The position numbers and the translations under genes are program-made. From contig JBJEPE010000016.1 in the NCBI GenBank assembly GCA_051881075.1, forward strand, positions 18,800 through 82,799: a stretch of 64,000 nucleotides of DNA, written 5' to 3'. The notes under the pieces are model-generated. The model saw only the letters and a list, made by a program, of their open reading frames with translations. It was not told the origin of the DNA and made no database searches. The stretch is from RUG14223 sp051881075. Lineage in GTDB: Bacteria; Bacillota; Clostridia; Oscillospirales; Acutalibacteraceae. Of the stretch, positions 60,660 to 64,000 are shown one piece after another. Within the stretch, counting starts at the first letter, position 1; every line of letters starts with the position of its first letter.

Positions 60660-61790
60660 ATGTATAAGCTTATAAAAAAAGAAGGAGCCGCACGTCGTGG
60701 AGAGTTTAATACCGTACACGGTACCGTTCAGTTACCTGGTTTTATGAATGTTGCTACCTGCGGTGCGATTAAAGGGGCTGTTTCCGCACTTGATTTAAAA
60801 GAAATAAAATGTCAGGTACAGCTTTGCAATACGTATCACTTGCATTTACGTCCGGGTGATGAAAATGTAAAGAAACTTGGAGGTTTACACAAGTTTACAC
60901 GCTGGGACGGTCCTATTCTTACGGATAGCGGCGGATTTCAGGTGTTCTCACTTGCTAAATTACGCAATATAAAAGAAGAGGGCGTGTACTTTGCTTCTCA
61001 TATAGACGGTCACAAGATATTCATGGGTCCTGAGGAAAGCATGAGAATACAGTCAAATCTTGGTTCAACTATTGCAATGGCATTTGATGAATGTATAGAA
61101 AATCCCTCTGAATATAAATATACCAAAAATTCATGTGATAGAACATTACGTTGGCTTAAGCGCTGTAAAGCTGAGATGGATAGATTAAATTCTCTGGAAG
61201 ATACCATAAATCCGAATCAGATGCTATTTGGAATTAATCAGGGCGGAACTTATGAGGATCTGAGAATTGAACATATGAAAGCGATCAGAGAGCTTGATTT
61301 GCCCGGATATGCCATAGGAGGCCTTGCAGTAGGCGAAACTACCGAGGATATGTACAGAATAATAGAAGCGGTAGAGCCATATATGCCTGATGATAAGCCA
61401 AGATACCTTATGGGAGTAGGTACTCCAGTAAATATACTTGAAAGCGTTTACAGAGGTGTTGACCTTTTTGACTGCGTAATGCCAAGCAGAAACGCACGTC
61501 ACGGCCACTTGTTCACGTGGAGCGGACGTATAAACATTGCTAATGCCAAGTATGAGCTTGACACCTCCCCTATTGATGCAGAATGTAACTGCCCTGTATG
61601 CCGCAATTTCTCTAGGGCATATATCCGTCATTTATTCAAAAGCGGAGAAATGCTTGGTATGCGACTTGCCGTTTTGCATAATCTTTATTTCTATAATACG
61701 TTGCTTGAGAAGATCAGAAAGGCTCTTGATGACGGACGATATGAGGAGTTTTACAGATATTACCGCAATATACTTGATAAAAGAATTTAA
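60660..61790 (+). CDS. tgt: tRNA-guanine transglycosylase
   Basis: 376-residue TIM-barrel enzyme exchanging G34 for preQ1. DSGGFQVFSL (catalytic Asp), the second Asp in FDCVMPSRNARHG, and the zinc site CNCPVC with the later His are intact. RBS GGAGG. Works immediately before QueA in the pathway. Confidence 0.96.
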   Translation: MYKLIKKEGAARRGEFNTVHGTVQLPGFMNVATCGAIKGAVSALDLKEIKCQVQLCNTYHLHLRPGDENVKKLGGLHKFTRWDGPILTDSGGFQVFSLAKLRNIKEEGVYFASHIDGHKIFMGPEESMRIQSNLGSTIAMAFDECIENPSEYKYTKNSCDRTLRWLKRCKAEMDRLNSLEDTINPNQMLFGINQGGTYEDLRIEHMKAIRELDLPGYAIGGLAVGETTEDMYRIIEAVEPYMPDDKPRYLMGVGTPVNILESVYRGVDLFDCVMPSRNARHGHLFTWSGRINIANAKYELDTSPIDAECNCPVCRNFSRAYIRHLFKSGEMLGMRLAVLHNLYFYNTLLEKIRKALDDGRYEEFYRYYRNILDKRI

Positions 61791-61870
61791 AAGTTGTAAA
61801 TTCGCTATTGCATTAACAGGAATTTTTTGTTATAATTAATAGGATTTAAATTTTTGAAAGGATGTTTTAA

Positions 61871-62203
61871 ATGTTTAATAATTTAATAGCCGCAAATAGT
61901 GCAGCGGGACAACAGGCAGGAGCATCATCAATGATTATGATGCTAGTTGTTTATGGTTTAATTTTTGCCGCACTTTATTTCTTTATGATCAGACCAAGCT
62001 CAAAGAGAAAAAAGCAAGAGGCTGAACTCAGAAATAACGTAACCATCGGTGATGAGATTACAACAATAGGTGGCCTTGTAGGCAAGATTGTTGCCATTAA
62101 AGAGGATACCGATACTTTGATTATGGAAACAGGCACAGACCGCTGCAGAATCAGAATTACTCGATGGGCAATTGCTTCAGTAGTACAAAAAACAGAAGAA
62201 TAA
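61871..62203 (+). CDS. yajC: preprotein translocase subunit YajC
   Basis: 110 residues: one membrane helix (SMIMMLVVYGLIFAALYFFM) followed by RPSSKRKKQEAELRNNVTIGDEITTIGG, the standard YajC pattern. It is an accessory of SecDF-YidC. The queA-tgt-yajC order is widely conserved; secD/secF do not follow here. RBS AAAGGATG. Confidence 0.93.
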   Translation: MFNNLIAANSAAGQQAGASSMIMMLVVYGLIFAALYFFMIRPSSKRKKQEAELRNNVTIGDEITTIGGLVGKIVAIKEDTDTLIMETGTDRCRIRITRWAIASVVQKTEE

Positions 62204-62264
62204 TGGTATATTTTCTCCTTGCCGATAATATCTATTTATCAGTAAAACTACAGGGGGAACAACA

Positions 62265-62675
62265 TTGAGAAATGACAAAACGCTTCGTCACGAGAATAAT
62301 GTGTCACGATATATAAAATCTATTATCTGGGGTACTCTTTTCGGCAGTATATTTTCAGCATTATTACTGTTTGCTGTAACGGCTTTGCTTGCTAAAACAG
62401 GATTTATATCTGAGAACGTAATAAACGTACTAACACTTATGATATCTTGCTTGGGGGTTTTATTCGGTAGCTTTGTAGGTGCAAGGATCTCTAAAGAAAA
62501 AGGGTTACTCATAGGTATGTTCGTAGGTCTTTTTATGTTTATTATACTGCTTGTCGTGTCGTTTTTGATTATCAGAGAGCCTATATCTAAGCTTTCATTA
62601 ACCAAGTCGTTAATTATGATAATTACCGGTGCTATCGGTGGTATTATAGGCGTAAATAAAAGAGCAAAGGTTTAA
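62265..62675 (+). CDS. TIGR04086-type small membrane protein
   Basis: 136 residues with four predicted helices and a glycine-rich GSFVGARISKEKGLLIGM segment, typical of the Firmicute family TIGR04086 frequently located after yajC. The start is TTG 62265 with CAGGGGG upstream. Function unknown. A terminator follows directly. Confidence 0.75.
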   Translation: MRNDKTLRHENNVSRYIKSIIWGTLFGSIFSALLLFAVTALLAKTGFISENVINVLTLMISCLGVLFGSFVGARISKEKGLLIGMFVGLFMFIILLVVSFLIIREPISKLSLTKSLIMIITGAIGGIIGVNKRAKV

Positions 62676-62680
62676 TAAAG

Positions 62681-62713
62681 AGCAGGTGCTTATGTAAAGT
62701 GCCTGCTTTTTTG
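62681..62713 (+). terminator. intrinsic terminator of the queA-yajC operon
   Basis: AGCAGGTGC pairs with GTGCCTGCT (two G-U pairs) and ends in a run of T (CTTTTTTG). Confidence 0.85.
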
Positions 62714-62843
62714 TTACAACAGATGCACCGATAAAATGGTTATAATCTTCATAATTCGCCTAAAAAACACATTAATTTGTTAAAATACACAAAAAAATCA
62801 AAATTTTTTCTCAAATATGTTAAGCGATTATTTTTATTTTTTA

Positions 62844-62872
62844 TTGACAATATCGCATAATAATTTTATAAT
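62844..62872 (+). promoter_or_regulatory. consensus promoter of padR
   Basis: Perfect TTGACA, 17-base spacer and perfect TATAAT. It gives an unusually long leader of ~160 bases before the padR start codon. Confidence 0.75.
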
Positions 62873-62891
62873 ATATGTAATCTCTATTTTT

Positions 62892-62971
62892 AGATGTAGT
62901 TTTACTTTATATATAGTCTTACTATTTTAGAATAAAATTTAGGGTTACATTTATATAGTAAAAATACATCT
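62892..62971. promoter_or_regulatory. inverted repeat in the padR leader, candidate operator
   Basis: AGATGTAGTTTTACT and AGTAAAAATACATCT are inverted copies (14 of 15 match) 80 bases end to end, located in the leader. Each contains ATGTA/TACAT half-sites like those of PadR operators. Could be an operator pair or an RNA stem. Confidence 0.45.
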
Positions 62972-63039
62972 GATAATAGTTTGTTATAGCGATATGACGA
63001 ACACTAATTGAGATTGACTTTGAAAAAAGGGGATTTATT

Positions 63040-63432
63040 ATGGCTAGAACGGCAGGAAAAGATTCAGGTCATTCTTTTGAAGATTATTTCAAGAGAGCAA
63101 CAAGTCCAATGTTGACGTTACTTCTTTTAAGTGAAGAACCAATGTACGTCTACAGATTATCTCAGGAGCTTAAAAAGAGAAGCGACTTTGCATATTCTAT
63201 GAGCTTCTTGTACCCTGTACTTTACAGATTACAGGAGCAAGGATATGTTTATGAGTCTGCACAAGAGATTTCCGACAGCCACAGAGTTCGTAATTATTAT
63301 TCAATTACAGAATCAGGCCGTCAGTATCTTGCAGATATCGTTGCAAGATATCATTCTTTATTAGCTGCTGTTGATAAGATTGTTGATACTTGCGCTTTAG
63401 TTAATACTGAAGACAAGAAAGACGCTGAATAA
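63040..63432 (+). CDS. PadR family transcriptional regulator
   Basis: 130 residues. Winged helix typical of PadR: SPMLTLLLLSEEPMYVYRLS, then FAYSMSFLYPVLYRLQEQGYV and YYSITESGRQYL, with a short C-terminal helix for dimerisation. RBS AAAAGGGG. No transporter or efflux gene directly follows, so it may mainly regulate itself or distant targets. Strong promoter with a long structured leader upstream; large hairpin terminator downstream. Confidence 0.9.
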   Translation: MARTAGKDSGHSFEDYFKRATSPMLTLLLLSEEPMYVYRLSQELKKRSDFAYSMSFLYPVLYRLQEQGYVYESAQEISDSHRVRNYYSITESGRQYLADIVARYHSLLAAVDKIVDTCALVNTEDKKDAE

Positions 63433-63517
63433 GACAAAGTAAAAAATCAGGAAGTTTGATGCACGTTTATCGAATTTCCCAAAGGGTTGGTTCGTGATTG
63501 ACCCTTTCAAATCAATA

Positions 63518-63567
63518 AGTGTCGAGAGAAATACATCTAGGTGTATTTTTCCCGGCGCTTTATTTTT
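63518..63567 (+). terminator. long hairpin terminator after padR
   Basis: AGTGTCG then GAGAAATACA pair with TGTATTTTTC then CGGCGCT (17 pairs, three G-U, one internal mismatch), followed by TTATTTTTG. A smaller AAAGGGT/ACCCTTT stem lies just before it at 63481. Confidence 0.75.
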
Positions 63568-63606
63568 GTGTAGATTTCTTAATAAAAATATAATTGTTGC
63601 GATGTA

Positions 63607-64000
63607 GAGCGTATCTGAAAACTCAAAAAGATTGTATCATTTAGACAAAAGCCAGATGGAAGCAATGTAAACAAAGGCAAGAAAAGAGGAAGCGAGCTTA
63701 TCATAGCGAGTGGCAACTCTGCGAAAAGCTTTGATTTTGTTGAAAAAGCACTCAATTAAATGTCTTTCTTTGTAAAGCCAAATGTCATAATCCCAAGGTT
63801 CTTTGGCATTTGCTTTTGGCGGAATAACATAGTTTGCTTCCTGATTTGAAATGTAGTTACGAATATCAGTTGTGCCGTAGGCTTTGTCAGCAAGTATATT
63901 ACTGTTGGCAATTTTTAAGTGAGAAAGCAATGGTATTGCTTGTTTTGAGTCGTGTTCTTCACCGCCGGTAAGAATAAATTTAACAGGATTTCCAAGTCCG
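63607..64000 (-). mobile_element. IS5-family insertion sequence, 3' end (rest outside window)
   Basis: The transposase frame runs off the right edge. Its outer end is probably the GAGCGTATCTGAAAACTC sequence at 63607-63624, which resembles IS5-group terminal repeats beginning GAG-G-T. The other end and target duplication are not visible. Confidence 0.65.
63637..64000 (-). CDS. IS5-family DDE transposase, N-terminal part outside window
   Basis: The last ~120 residues of a DDE transposase. The frame is open to the window edge (GLGNPVKFILTGGEEHDSKQ, then ILADKAYGTTDIRNY and HLIECFFNKIKAFRRVATRYDK). The Asp of ADKAY and the Glu of ECFFNKIK are the second D and E of the DDE triad in the IS5 group (ISL2/IS427-like). 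The C-terminus (FVYIASIWLL) is complete. Many such elements are split into two frames by programmed frameshifting; the part that would show this is outside the window. Confidence 0.85.
   Translation of the reverse strand, partial: GLGNPVKFILTGGEEHDSKQAIPLLSHLKIANSNILADKAYGTTDIRNYISNQEANYVIPPKANAKEPWDYDIWLYKERHLIECFFNKIKAFRRVATRYDKLASSFLAFVYIASIWLLSK

Noticed and set aside
1..64000. CRISPR arrays, tRNA or rRNA genes
   Set aside because: No regularly spaced direct repeats with unique spacers, and no tRNA- or rRNA-like sequence, were noticed in the spacers. A dedicated search was not possible.

Overview
The window is chromosomal DNA from a low-GC, endospore-forming Clostridia-class Firmicute, most likely an Oscillospiraceae/Ruminococcaceae gut-type bacterium. 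This rests on yabP/yabQ and cwlD (sporulation), the yicC-remA-rpoZ-priA-def-fmt-rsmB-rlmN-prpC-prkC-rsgA gene order, AT-rich spacers with strong AGGAGG ribosome binding sites, and sodium-pump decarboxylase subunits. I do not assign a species.

Layout. 0-7 kb, + strand: a CvpA-family membrane protein, pgsA, a ClpE-like unfoldase and pheST. 7.1-12.3 kb: a compositionally distinct island with a TetR regulator overlapping a 1377-residue secreted, membrane-anchored protein (FG-GAP-like repeats, FN3-like domain, tandem-repeat coiled coil), followed by an IS200/IS605 transposase remnant. 12.4-23.7 kb, + strand: murD, two overlapping M42 peptidases, a PLP enzyme, a YebC protein, cwlD, radA, an adaptor/permease pair and an uncharacterised protein. 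24.05-28.70 kb: a complete 4,626-bp filamentous phage (inovirus) prophage, coded on the - strand. 28.8-40.1 kb, - strand: yabQ/yabP, glmS, a CapD-like epimerase, cardiolipin synthase, tadA, a CPBP protease, a tyrosine-kinase/Wzz pair and oadB/oadG-like genes. 40.4-42.5 kb, +: galE and a Xer-family recombinase. 42.6-55.8 kb, -: the rsgA-to-yicC housekeeping cluster and an XRE regulator. 55.9-59.4 kb: dut (+), then dapB, dapA and asd (-). 59.6-63.4 kb, +: queA, tgt, yajC, a small membrane protein and padR. The right edge cuts through an IS5-type insertion sequence.

The most striking system is the inovirus. It has no integrase or transposase of its own. It is bounded by 19-bp direct repeats (CCTGAATTATACAAAATTC at 24051 and 28677). 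The right repeat is part of a 28-bp palindromic site with the 11+6+11 architecture of a chromosomal dif site. Host genes are all on + to its left and almost all on - for 30 kb to its right, as expected where replication forks converge. The junction lies inside the phage rep gene. In the integrated state Rep is cut to 306 residues and stopped by a host-encoded TAG. In the circular phage the missing C-terminal segment (stranded at the far end, 28448-28676) rejoins in frame to give 381 residues. Integration and excision may therefore act as an off/on switch for replication. The phage also shows a -1 frame disruption in its pIII-like adsorption protein, frequent TTG starts, twin GC-rich hairpins in its main non-coding region and an 18-bp perfect inverted repeat over the start of the Zot-like ATPase gene.

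All coordinates come from reading the sequence. Family names come from motif recognition without database searches.
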